The notes below the pieces were generated by a model. It saw nothing but the letters and a program-made list of their open reading frames with translations, did not search any database and was not told where the DNA came from. From Enoplolaimus lenunculus (lineage: Eukaryota; Nematoda; Enoplea; Enoplida; Thoracostomopsidae), in contig JASANG010002574.1 in the NCBI GenBank assembly GCA_030248215.1, forward strand, positions 310,001 to 374,000: a DNA stretch of 64,000 nt, written 5' to 3'. Shown in pieces: positions 1-12,852 of this stretch. Each line of letters opens with the position of its first letter. The first letter of the stretch is position 1. The position numbers and the translations under genes were made by a program.

Positions 1-500
1 GTCGTTTACCTATTTTTATCATTAGTTGCCTGGCAATAGAGTGAAAAAACCTATTTGATAAGAGACGTCCCAAATATAGGCCTACTCGGATTGTATTTCG
101 TTTCAAGAAGTTGACAACGAACACTGTATGAATACCAGTGAGTTAATTTTAACTCCGAATGGAACTGAATCAACTCCAAAAGCCTGAGCTCTGAATTATG
201 TCTTGTCATAAATATTGGCCTACTCGGATTGTATTTGGTTTCAAAAAGTTGAAAATGAACACTGTATGAATTCCAGTGAGTTAATTTTAACTCCGAATGG
301 AGTTGAATCAACTCCAGAAGCCTGTGTTCTGAATTTGGTCTTTTAGAACTCAGAAATTTGAATTGATTGAACTCTTTCTGATTATCAAATCATTCGGAAT
401 TAAATCAGCTCAGAGCGAGTTGATGTTTCGCGTTATTAAATCAGAAATGACCAGAAATGACTAATTCGCCGTGTTTGTTGAATAATCAACTCATCAGAAA
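1..500. mobile_element. Family 4 pieces, two partial copies
   Basis: Two direct copies of a unit with ACACTGTATGAATTCCAGTG, GTTAATTTTAACTCCGAATG and GAGTTGAATCAACTCC at about 118-185 and 258-320, then GAGTTGATGTTTCGCG and sequence ending near GCAACTC-type motifs. The order matches the family-4 copies at 30540 and 56913. Confidence 0.55.
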
Positions 501-672
501 TTCAGGAAATCAAAATAATTAGCGTTCTTCAGGCAGTAATTGCTGCAAAACTTATCGTTTATTTTATTATATTTCTTAACTGTCTACAATGTGTCGTGTA
601 TCTATCGTAAGCTTACTTTTAGTCAAAGGCTTAAGCTAAAGCTGTATTTAATTCTAATATCTAAGACGAATG

Positions 673-851
673 GAAAAATGTAAAGATAAGTGGTGGAACG
701 TTTTTTGCGGGGCTGTAATAGAGTAAGTAAGCTTATGCTTTACGCTATTTTTTTGGTTAAGCTTAGGCGTAAGCGCATTCGTTCGCTTAGGCTTAGGCGT
801 AGGAATATGATTATACACTACTGTTATGGCCCTCTTTCTTATACATTGGTT
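673..851. mobile_element. Family 1 TTAGGC element
   Basis: This diverged copy has an internal GGCTTAGGCTTAGGCGTAGG run and a right end TACTGTTATGGCCC...CATTGG. Flanks GACGAATG and GAGGAATT match at 6 of 8. Confidence 0.5.
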
Positions 852-1022
852 GAGGAATTGTAACTCAACGCTGTGTATTTACTTTACAAATAATTATTTA
901 AAATTTGGTTAATCAATAGGAGGGAGGTACACTCAGCCTGACGAGATCAAACCTAAGCCTACTTAAGTCTTAAGTTATAAGCCAAAATCTGAAAATTACT
1001 AAACGTATGGGTGTGAAAGTAC

Positions 1023-1235
1023 CATTGTCAATATTGTGAACAGCAACTATCATCAGTTAGTAATAGGTTTTCAAACTCACTAAACTAATGCAGTTGCTGA
1101 ACTCAAAATTGCTACAGAAGTAGAGTAAATCATATGCGAAAAATGCTGAATTTTAAGCCTCAGCATTCACTTGGTCAAAACTTACAAAACATATCACCAA
1201 ATGGTGATAGGTGCTACACACTTTTATAAGAATAC
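1023..1235. mobile_element. Family 2 palindromic-end element
   Basis: The left end contains ATCAGTTAGTAATAGG and the right end ATATCACCAAATGGTGATAG. The middle (TGCTGAATTTTAAGCCTCAG, then CATTCACTTGG) matches the copies at 22545 and 62767. No coding. Confidence 0.65.
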
Positions 1236-1599
1236 AAGCTTAGAACTCAAAACACGGCCCATCCTGAAGTATTTATAAGTGCGACATGCGTGTACCACAA
1301 GTCTCAAATGAAGCTTTAAAATTGGCCACTTATAAAACGAACAAACACAAAAAAATAAACGTAAACAGAAATAAAATATATTTCATTTTTGTTTTTGCTT
1401 ATTTTTAGTGAAATGTGGCGTTAAAATGATGAAATGATGAAATCAGAAAAGTCATTTATATTTGACAGGCTGTATCTTCCTTCATTATGTTCTATTTACC
1501 GGTTTTATCTTTTTTATAAAATACATTTTTCCGCATATTAATAGAAAGATCCAAACGATCAAGAAATAGACAGGATTGCAATACGTAACTGTTTTATCC

Positions 1600-1850
1600 A
1601 GGACCGGAGCAGTCATCCCCCGTTCCTTCCATTTAGGAGAGCCCCACCCGTAAAGGAACCCCCACCGTAACCGATTGAAACAAAAACCGACCAAGTTTTA
1701 AACTGGGTCTGGCTACTCGCTCGTTTCGCTGGGTCTGGCTACTCGCTCGTTTCGCTGGGTCTGGCTACTCGCTCGTTTCGCTCGCGAGTTCGGGTGCCTC
1801 CGATCTGAAGTTTAGAGGAAGCCCCCCACCCATGTCTGCTTCGGCACTGG
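1600..1850 (+). repeat. CCCCACCC/CGCTCGTTTCGC repeat with a 26-bp triplication
   Basis: TGGGTCTGGCTACTCGCTCG followed by TTTCGC occurs three times in a row (about 1706-1783). Related sequence (CCGATTGAAACAAAAACCG, AAGTTTTAAA, CTGTCTGCTCCGGCAC) occurs at 7840-8010, 42885-43070 and, more weakly, 44215-44395 and 4605-4780. Confidence 0.55.
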
Positions 1851-1989
1851 TTTTATCCGACACTAATTTGAAACAAGGCAAACGTCCCCTGTAGCACTGC
1901 TGTAATATTATTTTGTAATTCTGTTACATTATCTAGCGGACTGAAACTTTCTGGTATTTTTACGCCCGTTTAAAACGCTTTCAAATTTC

Positions 1990-2115
1990 AATTAAACTAC
2001 CGAACTCAAATTATGTTAAATCCAGTGAGAATCAACACAACTCAGAGCGAGTTAAAGTTTTCTGCGATTAACTCAAAAACTCAGAAATCACTAACTTTTC
2101 ATATATCAGGGTTCA
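1990..2115. mobile_element. Family 4 fragment
   Basis: CCAGTGAGAATCAACACAAC and CAGAGCGAGTTAAAGTTTTC are diverged family-4 interior. The 83-residue frame over it is not a gene. Confidence 0.4.
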
Positions 2116-2119
2116 ACCG

Positions 2120-2985
2120 GAATTCCTGCAAGAATTCAATTCGTGCTCCTGTGCCTTTGCCAGCATTCAAAGATGCAGGAACCGGAAGTTTTTCGGTTGA
2201 TTCGTTATTTCGAAACGAGTTTTTTTTTGCCATTAGTTCAATTTTGTTAATAAACTGCGTCTGATGGGTTTTCGCAAAATTTGATGATAAAAAATAGCTG
2301 AAAATTTACTCAAGCATTTTTTTGCTAAGTTTTCAAAAATTCCAACAGTAATTTGGTAACCAATAATTATTTTCAAATTCCGGTTCTTGTTCCTGTTCCA
2401 GCCAAATTTGGTTCCTGTTCGAACCTTATATATATGTGTGTGTGTATTAATGCTTCGAATTACATGTAAAGCCAAACCAAAGATTAGCTGTGTCGCCCGC
2501 GAGAGCGTTTGTAAAGTAGCCCAACAAAAAATAGATCTAAAACCAATAAGCCGACAGTTGAAAAAATAATAGTGAGTATATATGTATACATATTTCTGCA
2601 CAATGAAATAAAACAGTTTCAACTCTAAACCTTCACCAGTTTCCGGCAGTATATCGCAAACAGTAGTGATATATACGATACCAAGGCTTCTGGCAAACGT
2701 TCACACAAAATAGCACAGAAAAGCTGTAAACAGTATTGGTAAACAACACGACTGATATTAGGATGGGTCGAACGGCAGAACCTTACATTTTGGTACTGAA
2801 CATTAAATTAAATTACGATTAAAACCATGAGTTGACCGTATCCGAATCGCACGCCGCCTGTGGTACTCAACATACGAACCACGTAAACCTAAATAACTTT
2901 TTATTGACCAAGCGAAAGGCCCGAAACCTGCTGACTCTTTGACAGCATTGGGCTAAATCCTTTTTTCAGGAGTGACATACAGCAG
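2120..2985. other. No gene seen
   Basis: AT-rich sequence with (TGTG)n near 2432 and family-11-like CAGGAACCGG words. The short ORFs on both strands overlap each other and lack splice sites or a recognised domain. Confidence 0.4.
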
Positions 2986-2987
2986 GA

Positions 2988-3345
2988 TGCAACCGGAGGT
3001 AAAAAATACCAAAGCCGGAGCCGGAGGTCAACGACACTTGCCGGAGCCGGAGCTAGAGGTGAGGCGAAATATAGGTAGTAACGATGTTGGTTAACGAGTT
3101 AATTTTAGTTAGTCAATATCTGCAGTATGTTTGCTAATTTGTTTGGTTTTACGCTAATTTTCGGCAAATTTTCAGAAATTTTTTCCTGAAAATTGTGACA
3201 AAAGTAAAACGAAACGCGTTCAAACAGATAAATTTTGCAAAATTATGCAAAATTTTGCTACCGAAATTGCCTTATAACCACTGGCCAAAATTTTGCCGGA
3301 GCCGGAGGCAGACCTCCGATTGTACCCTGCATATAAGAGTATCCG
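2988..3345. mobile_element. Family 11 element (CAACCGGAGG ends)
   Basis: AGGATGCAACCGGAGGTAAA left, GACCTCCGATTGTACCCTGC right, with GCCGGAGCCGGAG near both ends and a T-rich middle (GCAAAATTATGCAAAATTTT). Confidence 0.62.
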
Positions 3346-3394
3346 ATGACTTACAAGCGAGGTTAAAATTTTTCTAGGTGGGATGAAGCAAAAT

Positions 3395-3535
3395 ACTTTC
3401 AAGGGAAGGCATAAGTGACAATAGTGTCCAATGACTAACAAGCGAGGTTGAAAATTTTCTAGGTGGAAGCAAAATTTTTTCAGAGGAAGGCTGACGCCTT
3501 CTTGGTGTCCCTCTGGCTACGGGTCCTCCAGCAAA
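3395..3535 (+). repeat. Family 12 copy
   Basis: CTTACAAGCGAGGTTGAAAA, TTTTCTAGGTGGAAGC and CCCTCTGGCTACGGG. Family 12 recurs at 7155-7260, 10945-11120, 26040-26165, 33085-33260, 45115-45240 and 53305-53460. No TIR is seen; the age and structure are unclear. Confidence 0.5.
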
Positions 3536-3544
3536 CCAGGTCCG

Positions 3545-5240
3545 TTGCCGAAAAGCTATCAGGACAGCTCTTTCCGCAACCTTTAAAAATTAGGTTTCGC
3601 CTGGAAAACTTGTAACCCAGTATGAGGTTTCGGTACACCTTTTCCCACATTTATATGTTAACGTTTAGGTTTAGGTTCAAGCTTACCTTTTCAGGCTTAA
3701 GCCTAAGGTTAGGTGTAGGCACAATTTTTTGTAATACTAACTAAATCTCGACCTTATGCGTAAATCTGCAGGGGGAAGCGTACAACAACCCCAGCATCGA
3801 ATTTACGCCAAATCTCAAAAACCTGCGTTTACGAAATGTTTCGGCCTTTATTGTACTGGTTTACATGCCTGCAAACGAAACCCACGTAATGCAAACGTCA
3901 TTCTGTTGTCAGCTTCACCCCTACAGATAATCTAATTATGTATCGTTTGTAATACTTTCATCGGCAATCAGAGGCTTGTGAAATTGGCAAAATCTAAACA
4001 ACGCGAAACAAGTTGGCTGAAACAAAATGCTATTTATTAGGACCGCCTTCCAAATTGCCGTATCCGTGTCTTTGGATGTAGGATATGCGAAAAAAATTAA
4101 TCCGAAAGCTAGAAAACTTGTACGCAATCCCACAGACTTACACACTTAGGCTTAATTAGGCTTAATGTTAGACTTAGGCGGAGATGAAGATATGTCTACG
4201 CCTAAGACGCTGCCTAAACCATTGACCAAGCCTTTGTCTGAACCCTTGCGAATAGTTAGTCAAATCGTCGGTAACCTAAATTTAAATGTGGGTAAAGTGT
4301 ACAAGAGCCAAATTTGGTTGTTTTTGAATGCCAAATAGGGCTAACTAGTCAGCCGGTTTTGAGCAATGCGCAAAAGTTAGTGAATGCACAAAAATTTGCA
4401 TACAGATTTTCTTTTCGTAGAACAATCGCGTTTATACTCAGAGCATTTGTTGCAAGTAAAAGTAATGCTGGAAAGTTGCCTAAAATACGTATGCGGGAAA
4501 CCCCTGGCGTGGGGTGTTCGAATCAACTGAATTTTGCGCTGTTGACAATTAACCAATGAATTTATACTATTTTCAAAACACAAATCGAATCAGTACAAAC
4601 AGTGCCAGAGCAGGCTAGCGTGCCCCCACCCGAAATTTTTATTCTAGGGAATGGCTTTTGCGACAATTAATGTTAATCAAATTTGATGAACTAACGGTTA
4701 TTTTTTGGTTAAATTATTTTTTGAGTTGGATCTCCTCTTTGGGGTGGGCTCCCACCCAGGCGGTTTCTGCTCCGGGTCTGAGTACAAAACCCAACAAATT
4801 TGACACATAATCCTTTTTAATCATATAAATCTTACTGCAACACTCATAGGTCAAGGCACGAGTTTGATTGGCCAAATGAAGTCAAATAACTGTTAATCTA
4901 CGTAAAATTCGTCTAATAACTTCTAAACGTAGCCTAACCTAAAGATATGCACAAACCATACACGAAAATTATGGCACAAATACACCTGAAACCTAAACAT
5001 TAAATAGAACCAACGCTTTTAGAAGCGATCTTAGCGACTTTATACTACAATGTTACCAAATGAAAATATGTCGATCATTGGCAGGTAAAGCGTGTTACCA
5101 AACCATACAATTGAATATTGGACGTCAAAATATGCGAACCTACAAAACCAATGCTACAAATTTTTGATTAATACCCATGAGATATCGTACATGAACCAGT
5201 TCAACGTGTAAAACTGCTAGATTTGACTTAACATGAAACG
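3545..5240. other. No gene seen; family 1 debris
   Basis: TTAGGTTTAGG and CCTAAG scraps at 3660-3725 and 4140-4230 without TIRs, and a CCCACCC repeat at 4605-4780. Otherwise unique AT-rich DNA. Confidence 0.4.
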
Positions 5241-5247
5241 TAATTTA

Positions 5248-5385
5248 TATATATGTATCTAAATATATATATGTATATATATTTATATATATATTAGGGT
5301 GCGGCCAGATATCCGGTTCCGCATATCTATTATATATACATATATTAGGTTGCGACCAAATATCCGGCACCGACACTTTAGGCGC
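5248..5385 (+). repeat. AT tract plus a two-copy 60-bp repeat
   Basis: ATTAGGGTGCGGCCAGATAT and ATTAGGTTGCGACCAAATAT are two copies separated by ATATAC words. Confidence 0.6.
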
Positions 5386-5990
5386 GTGTGCAATAAGACA
5401 TATGGAATATATCTTCCCCTCGTAAAGTATCCGGAAAGATTCCGAAAAGACACTTTTATGGGCTGTAAACAACGGTACAAAGGTCAAAAAATTTACACGT
5501 TCGCTGAAGCTTATTCTTGCAAAATAGAAATTTTAGACGTAGGTATCGCGTCCCTCAAAGTGACATTCTGGCTACTGACTTGTTATGCATATCATTGGGG
5601 GGTGCAAATGGATGTTTAGTGCTGTAGCAGCCACCGGCAATGCGTAAATTTGCCGCTTGATACACCTGTCTCGGTTGGGAACCGGCGGAGCGTGCAGCGG
5701 AACGGCCGTTCCTTGAATAATCATAGCTGTCAGCGTTCATCTTTTATATGGGCCTTTTCTGTTGCCCCCACCCGCCAGCGTTTGGATATTATCCCCCAGC
5801 CCGCATTTCCTCAAAAATGGTTTGATTTTGAAAATTTTATAAGCCGGCAAAACGATAGCGCAAATGATGCAGCGTATCAAAATAATATAGATGGCATATG
5901 GCCTATCCAGCCAAACCAAATAGATAGCACAACATCATACGGATACTTTCCGCGACCTGTCCATGCTTGGCGATTTCTTTAAGAGCGTCA
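5386..5990 (+). other. Open but unassigned stretch
   Basis: Two moderately long plus-strand frames (5299-5619 and 5650-5982) lie here. Neither has convincing splice sites or a recognised motif. A gene remnant cannot be excluded. Confidence 0.2.
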
Positions 5991-5999
5991 TGAAGCGTT

Positions 6000-6460
6000 A
6001 CATTGCCGTAGATCACATCAAAGGTACGTGAGGGTTGAGATTCTTACGGCATTTCCTGATCATTCCACGCCCAAATTTGAATTTTTGAAAAAGTCGATTT
6101 TTTAAAGTACAAGATCTGCCTCCATTGCGACTCAAAAAATTTTTTTGTCGTAAAGTTAGACAAATTATATACTATCCGACGCAGCTTGTTGAGCTGAGTG
6201 CAGTGGTTTTAAGATTTTGGCCAATAGAGTCTGGCTAACGAGTTATGGTGACATAACTCGTTTGGCACTGTCCCAATTTTTGAGTACCAAGGAAGCTGAA
6301 TGGACCAAACCTTGGGACTTTACAAATCTAATTTTTCAAAAATTCAAATTTGGCCGCTGAATAATCATGGGACGTCATGAACAGCTCAAATATGCCAAAA
6401 GTTTCAAAATTCAAATATGTTTGGTTCCACGTCGGCTCGGGGGGGAGTAACCGAATAGAC
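6000..6460. repeat. Dispersed repeat, GCATTTCCTGATCATTCC type
   Basis: CATTTCCTGATCATTCCACG...GAATTTTTGAAAAAG and GAGTTATGGTGACATAACTCG (a palindrome). Relatives lie at 7480-7775 and 54190-54315. No TIR was defined. Confidence 0.45.
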
Positions 6461-8019
6461 TCATGGCCATGGATTTGCCAAATTACTTAAAGCCCCTGTT
6501 AGATTTTTACTCGTTTATTAAAGTAAAATAAATGACAATAATTTGTAATTAAAATCAAAGCAGAACATTGAAAAATGCAAGTCACTCATCAACGTTAACG
6601 TGCAACCGAAAACGATTAGTCAACTGTTAGTCTTGTGATTCTAAATACATCTGTAAGCGTTGAATTTTAAGACACCCTTCTGTCGGCTTTGACTCTGTTT
6701 GTTTCGTGATTAACAAAATCACCGCCGTAATTAGCTCAACATTCTAGCGATTAATCTAATTATCTCAGAAGGAGCAATTTCGGAATCGAGAACTTGCAAT
6801 GAAATTTTTTCCAAAACCATTGGGGGGGCATGGCCCCCTTGCCCCCGCCCCCGGCTACGCCTTGCACCACCTGTTTATATAGCAGAAGTTAAAAAAAGGC
6901 ATTACTAACAAAATATTTAGTTGCAGCTTATTGACGCAAAAAGGGTTATTTTGAATGAACGAAAAAAAATGGCAGAACAAGCATCATTTAATATGCATAG
7001 ATGCATAATTAAAAAATGCTAACATGTGTAGTTACTCTAAATCTTAGTGACTAAAATATATGGTCATCGTAACACGCGAACAGCATTGTCTCGAATTTAT
7101 AAAAACGACCCAGGTGCTGTAAAATTTCAACTGTTCTAAAACGGATAATATTAGGTCCGTAGCCAGATCGCCTTGCTGGGAGTGGGGCTAAAAATTTTCA
7201 TGATAGGCATACCAGGGTTTTCGTTAACTTTACTAGCAAGGTAGAATATGTTCTAGGGGGACAGAATTAAGTAGTGTTTAAAGGCAATTAAAAAATCACG
7301 GAAACGCGTAATAGTGTCAAAAACTCACGAGCGAAGCGAGCGAGAAGACAGTCGTTTTCAAAAAGTCGGCGGTTTCCGTTTCGATCAGTTAGGGTGGGGG
7401 CCCTTTAGGGGTTGGGCCTTGCAAACGAGAGGAATGGGGGTTGCTTCTTATTCGTCGCAACAATCAGGCAAATGATAACGAATTATGGTCAAATAATTGA
7501 TTTGGCGTTGTCCCAAATGGTTGCACTTTGGCAGCTCGCCAAATCAGTTATTTAACAACTGTTTAGCCAATTGTGCGATTGTGTAAAAATAAACACTATT
7601 CAACTAAACTTCACAGGTTTAAAAGAAAACCCTTGGAACCTTAAAAATCAAATTTTTCAAAAATTCACATTCGAGCGTATAATGATCGGACGATGTCATA
7701 CGAAGCTCAAATATGCAACCAATTTTCAAAACCCAACAATATTTGGGCAAACACCGGTAGGGGGAGGGAATAACTGAAAAACCCTTTTATAGCAATATGA
7801 ACCAGCAAAATACATCAGCATGCGTGTCTATATACAACCAGAGCCGCAGCAGCCGACCCCATACCCTATTTGGAGGCCACCACCCCTAACGCTGCTCCCA
7901 TCATAACCGATTGAAACAAAAACCGCCGAAGTTTTAAAATGCGTCTCGCTTCTCGCTTGCTTTGCTTGCGAGTTTGGGGGGAATCCACCGCTCCTGTCTG
8001 GTCCGTCACTGAATACAAC

Positions 8020-8790
8020 CATTAAGCATTCAGCATATAATTGTTAGCTTTAAAGTGCGTTGTCATTGATTATCTGTTCAGTCGGCGGTAAATATAATTG
8101 CTAGTTTCTGAAAACATCGCAAAAATATATACTATGAAATTTGATATGGTTTCTGAACTATAGTCTGTAAGATAACTCGGTTCTAATCACAATTTAAAAT
8201 TAGAATTTAAAATATGTAAATAATTGTCGGCGATAGAGTTCTATGCTCTTGTAGATTTTGATTCAGTTTTTTTGGAATTTTCAAATTTTGACATAATGTC
8301 GGCTTACATTTTGTATCATGCGGAACGCTAAGAGTTGCATACTTTTGTATCCGGCACTAAAAATGTAAAAGTTAAAAAAAGATTTAAACAATCAAATAAA
8401 CTGTCAGTAATTATACATTTTAAACCAGTCTTTAACAGCTTAACGTGATTTAAGCTTACGCAAGTCCTGCAGTATTAAACTAACTTTCTAGATTAACTGA
8501 ACTAACAGGTAAGTTTATACCTAAACTAATTTAAAATCGTTTATATTTTTAGTTTAAGCTAAACTTAATGAATTCTCAGATACACATAATTTCTCGGCTG
8601 CACTTGTTACTTAAACCGAAAATAAGTTTAACTTAAACTCGTATTAAACTTAAAAGTATGTTAGTCTAAGTTTAAATTGCAATTCTCGTTAGTCCGCCCA
8701 GCCATTTCAGTTTTACTTAAACAAATATTCAAGTTTAGCTAAGCTATATACAAGTATACTCTTCTTATTCCATTAAGCGAAAAATGTAAT
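8020..8790. other. No gene seen; AAACTTAA-rich sequence
   Basis: Many TTTAAGCTTA and AACTTAAAC words at 8440-8760 suggest a decayed repeat with TTTAAGCT motifs. No coding signal. Confidence 0.35.
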
Positions 8791-8804
8791 ATTTCAAACG
8801 TTTG

Positions 8805-8958
8805 AGCCCATGTATAGAACAGGGCCGGAACAGTAGTATAAGCATATTCCTAAGTTTAAGTCTAAGCCTAAGCCTAAGCAAAAATTTAGTCTAAAGCTTA
8901 AACTGACACTATTATGGCCCCTCCGGAAAACGATCCGACACTGTTCTATACATGGGTC
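8805..8958. mobile_element. Family 1 TTAGGC element, perfect 8-bp duplication
   Basis: The TIR is the CCATGTATAGAACAGGGCC type with a core of CCTAAG hexamers. It is flanked on both sides by AACGTTTG (8797-8804 and 8959-8966). No coding capacity. Confidence 0.85.
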
Positions 8959-9405
8959 AACGTTTGATACTGCATATTCGACAAGAAAAATTCGTTTTAT
9001 TGCAATTTTTAATCTGAAACCTGTCCTTATTTTGCTACAAAACCGTAAACTATGCACAATTATTGTATACTTTGTGCCGCTTAAAACTTTGGATTCAACT
9101 GGCGTATCGAACAAGCTTAACCAACCCTTGGATGAATATTTTCAATTTGATCTGACATTTAATTTCAAGCTACACGTCAAATTAGGCTGTTTTCGGTTGA
9201 AAGCCGGTTCACCGCTCGATTAGTGTTCACAGTGAGAAATTAGGCGTTGCTATTTTTTAATTTCAAAAAATTACCACAAGTTACCATTTAATTTAAAATT
9301 TCACACTTTTATCATTAATTATTAAGGTTGAAAAATCAAAAATTCAAATATCTGATATATGTAATGTATGTATATATAGTATATAGCAGACTAGATCGAG
9401 TTTGG

Positions 9406-9658
9406 GGACCATGTAAACATCAGGGGCGGAACGGTTTTCGTTGCGACTAGAGAGCAGTAAGCGTAAGTTTTAGCCTATTTTTGCTTGGCTCAGGTTCAGG
9501 CTTATGCGTAGGCTTTAGGAATATGTTCATTCTTACGCTTAAGCTAGGCTTAGGCTTAGGCCTTAGGAATATGCTCATTCTTACGCTTAAGCTAGGCTTA
9601 GGCTTAGGCTTAGGAATAAGCTTATAATACTGTTCCGCCCCGGTTCTTTAGATTGGCC
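9406..9658. mobile_element. Family 1 TTAGGC element
   Basis: TIR of the ATGTAAAGAACAGGGGCGGAAC type. The core holds two near-identical TTAGGC blocks, each starting ATTCTTACGCTTAAGC, so it has grown by internal duplication. Flanks GAGTTTGG and GAGTTTCT match at 6 of 8. Confidence 0.75.
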
Positions 9659-9869
9659 GAGTTTCTGAAGCCTAAACGAGTCTTGCACTTTTGCATGAAA
9701 AATATTAAAATACTACCAAAATTCAGCCATTTGCTGTAAACCGTTCACCTTAAATTTAATAAAAACATCAAAGTTACCCATACCAGAAATAGACAATCGA
9801 CATGAAATTGTTCAAATCACGAAGCTGCGTAAACCAGCATGTGCACATCGGCGCAGCTTAGGAAATGAC

Positions 9870-10012
9870 GGTCAACGTATAGAACAGGACCGGAACAGTA
9901 GTATAAGCAAATTCCTAAGCTTAAGCCTAAGCAAAAAATTTTGTCTAAAGCTTAAACTGACTCTATTGTAGCCCCTACGGAAAACGATCCGGCCATGTTC
10001 TATACATGGGTC
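9870..10012. mobile_element. Family 1 TTAGGC element
   Basis: TATAGAACAGG-type TIRs. Flanks GAAATGAC and CAAATGGC match at 6 of 8. It abuts a second family-1 copy on its right. Confidence 0.7.
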
Positions 10013-10019
10013 CAAATGG

Positions 10020-10271
10020 CTCAGGCTTAGGCAACAAGTATCTAAGCTTAAGTTTTAGACTAATTTTTTTGCTTTGTTTAGGCTTAGGCTTAGGCTTAGG
10101 CTTAGGAATAGGCTCATTCGTACGCTTAGGTTTAGGTTTAGGTTTAGGCTTAGGCTTAGGAATATGCTCATTCGTACGCTTAGGTTTACGTTTAGGTTTA
10201 GGCTTAGGCTTAACCTTAGGCTTAGGAATATGCTTATAATACTGTTCGGTCCATGTTCTTTTCCATTGGCC
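10020..10271. mobile_element. Family 1 TTAGGC element, left end lost
   Basis: It contains a long TTAGGC/TTAGGT array (about 10078-10230) and a normal right end CTGTTC...CCATTGGCC. The left TIR is missing where the 9870 copy abuts, suggesting insertion into or truncation by that copy. The ORFs across it read as Leu/Gly or Arg/Leu repeats and are not genes. Confidence 0.65.
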
Positions 10272-10489
10272 AAATTTTCTAACCTTTTTTATTCCACTCT
10301 GCCTTAGGTGGTCTGTTCAATCGAATACAAAAAAACCAAATTGAAAATTTTAAAGTTGCTCGGTTTTATTGTGTTTTTGTCGACCAAAAATCCAATTAAA
10401 ACGCTCAAGTGCGGCCCAAGTGATTCGCTAGCCTCTATACCTGAACAACTCAAACGAGGGTTTCTGTCATAAAAATTTCGACATAACGC

Positions 10490-10755
10490 GATATATACAT
10501 ACACATATATGAATGTATATATATACATATATAAATATATATATATACATTTATTTATATATACACATATATAAATGTATATATAGATATATATATACAT
10601 TTATATATGTATATATATACATACATTTATATATATATATTTATATATGTATATATACATACATTTATATATGTGTATGTATATACATTTATATATGTAT
10701 ATATACATATATATATTATGTATATATATATACATATATAAATGTATATATATAA
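10490..10755. repeat. (ATATATACAT)n AT-rich tract
   Basis: Alternating ATATATAC and TTTATATATG words on both strands. The Tyr/Ile frames are artefacts. Confidence 0.88.
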
Positions 10756-11913
10756 CCAAAATATAAAATACTTGGGATGACTGCACCATGTTTTCAACTG
10801 CGCTTCAGATGCAGCTACAGATTCGTAAAACGTATTAATTCTAACGCGTTAACGTAGTTGAAAAACGTATTGAATGGACCGAGTACCATTAATTTTTTTA
10901 CAATCACAACCCCGTGTTCGACGTAACATAGAAGTCCAGTGTCTATATCCATGCTCGAAACCAGCTCACCTTGCTAGGTACTGAACATTGTTCAAGAGGT
11001 GCATTCAATGGTATTCGCAGACCTTTATATGCAAGGTTGAAAATTTTGTACGGGGGAGGCAAAATTATTCCGGGAGAAGCTGACCCTCCTGGCTCCCTCC
11101 AGTGCCAGAGCAGGCTAAAGTTGGAACTTCCAAAATTCAGAGGGGGCGCCCTTTGCGATGATTAAAATATTGTTCAAATATTTTGTATAAAATCTTGTTA
11201 AAGTAGGGACCCAGTGTTGGAGTATGAGGGGTGGCTGCTCCGGCCCTGGCGAGGAGCTAACTTCGGTTTCCAGTGATTAAACTGAAATCCGGAACCTGGA
11301 GTTTGGGGTTGAGGGTGAAGAACGCTCTATGCACGGCCCTGCGTAAGCCAACCTGATATTCACATTCGTTGCTAATTAGTCTAGGCCGACTCTCAGTTCT
11401 GGCTAACCTGAACGGCAAATGGGAGATTTATCAAAATATGTCACGGATGTTGCAAGCGTATCAGGGTGGATGCTCTAGTCCTGGCCCTCTCTGGCTACGA
11501 TCCAGAGTATATAAGTAAAAAAACAGAAACGCCTAAGTTTAAAAGTTCACAAACGATCTCGCACCGATTGTACATGGTATCTACACAGCCTGTGTGTTTC
11601 TGACCATTGAGGTTTTTAAATTTAAATGCTGGGCGGCACAAAACAATCAAACAAACCACTCGCGGCGGCAATACTTTTTGAAGGCGGGGTGACTTTATGT
11701 ATACTGCGGCAAAAGATCAAAGTATAAACCCCCCGTACTACGTATTTTAGGTTTTCAGTACACGTTTCACCCCGAACGGGGGTGTCGTTTAATCAGCCGA
11801 GAATCCCACCGGATGTATCCGCGACTAAACGCGGCCCATTAGGCAAAGCTGGTGCCCCAGTTTAACACAATTCTGGCAAACAAAATTACCACAAAATGGT
11901 TGTTAGTTTGAAT

Positions 11914-12097
11914 GACCAATGTTACTTTTAGGGGCGTAACAGCAGATTACGCGTTTTACTAAGCCTTTGTCTAAGTCTAACCGTTGCAAAAATGTGTTCC
12001 TAAGCCTAAACCTAAACAAAAAATGTAATCTAGAATCTAAACCTACTCTTTTATAGACCCACAAGAAACCTGGACGCCCCTAAAAGTAACGTGGGCC
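11914..12097. mobile_element. Family 1, subtype with TTACTTTTAGGGGCG ends
   Basis: GACCAATGTTACTTTTAGG and the inverse GACGCCCCTAAAAGTAAC close the element around CCTAAG repeats and the subtype marker AATCTAGAATCTAAACC. The target duplication is not clear. Confidence 0.7.
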
Positions 12098-12236
12098 TTG
12101 ATAATTTGATAATTTGAGTACAATGTAATACAGCTGCGTTGAAAGCTTAATTTGAATAAAAATTTCAAGTTCAAATTAAAAGATTTATCTCGTTTAATTG
12201 AAGATACTTAACAACAGAACTGTGTTAAGAAATTTG

Positions 12237-12414
12237 GGTCCATGTAAAGATCGAGGGCGAAACGTTTTTCTACAAGACTGCAATAAAGTTAGCTTAAGCA
12301 TTAGACTATTTTTGTGGTTTGGCTTAGGCTTCGGTATAAGCTCATTCTTACGCTTAGGCTTTGGCTTAGGAATATGCTTAAAATACTGTTATGGCCCTGT
12401 TCTATTCATTGGCC
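12237..12414. mobile_element. Family 1 TTAGGC element
   Basis: Left GGTCCATGTAAAGATCGAGG and right CTGTTCTATTCATTGGCC ends with an internal TTAGGC run. No duplicated flank can be recognised, so it is an old copy. Confidence 0.65.
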
Positions 12415-12634
12415 CTCGTAAGTCGTCAAAACTTCTTGCATGCCCACCTGAAAATTTTTTAACCACTCTCCCCACTGCATGGTGAGCTGGCTTCGGACCT
12501 GGTTTCCGACGTACCAGTTATTTTTAACCCAAGGGGCGCTCTCAAGACCTCTCTTGTGTGCTGGATTGACTATGAGACAGCAGTCTGTGGCTGGAGGGGG
12601 TACGGGAGCTTAGCCCTAATAAAAAAGATTTTTT

Positions 12635-12852
12635 GCATAATTTTGCAAAGTTTATCTGTTTAGTGCGTTTCGTTTTACTTTTATCACAAGTTTCAGGAAT
12701 GAATAACTTAACAACATATTGCAGATACTGGCTAAAATTAACTAATTAACCGTCATTTTTCTACTACCTAATTTCGCCTCACCTCCGTCTCCCGTTCCAG
12801 CTAGTTTCGTTGACCTCCGGCTCCGGCATTTTTCACCTCCGGTTGCACCATG
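12635..12852. mobile_element. Family 11 partial copy, reversed
   Basis: GCATAATTTTGCAAAGTTTA...GACCTCCGGCTCCGGC and CACCTCCGGTTGCACC. One end is missing. Confidence 0.58.
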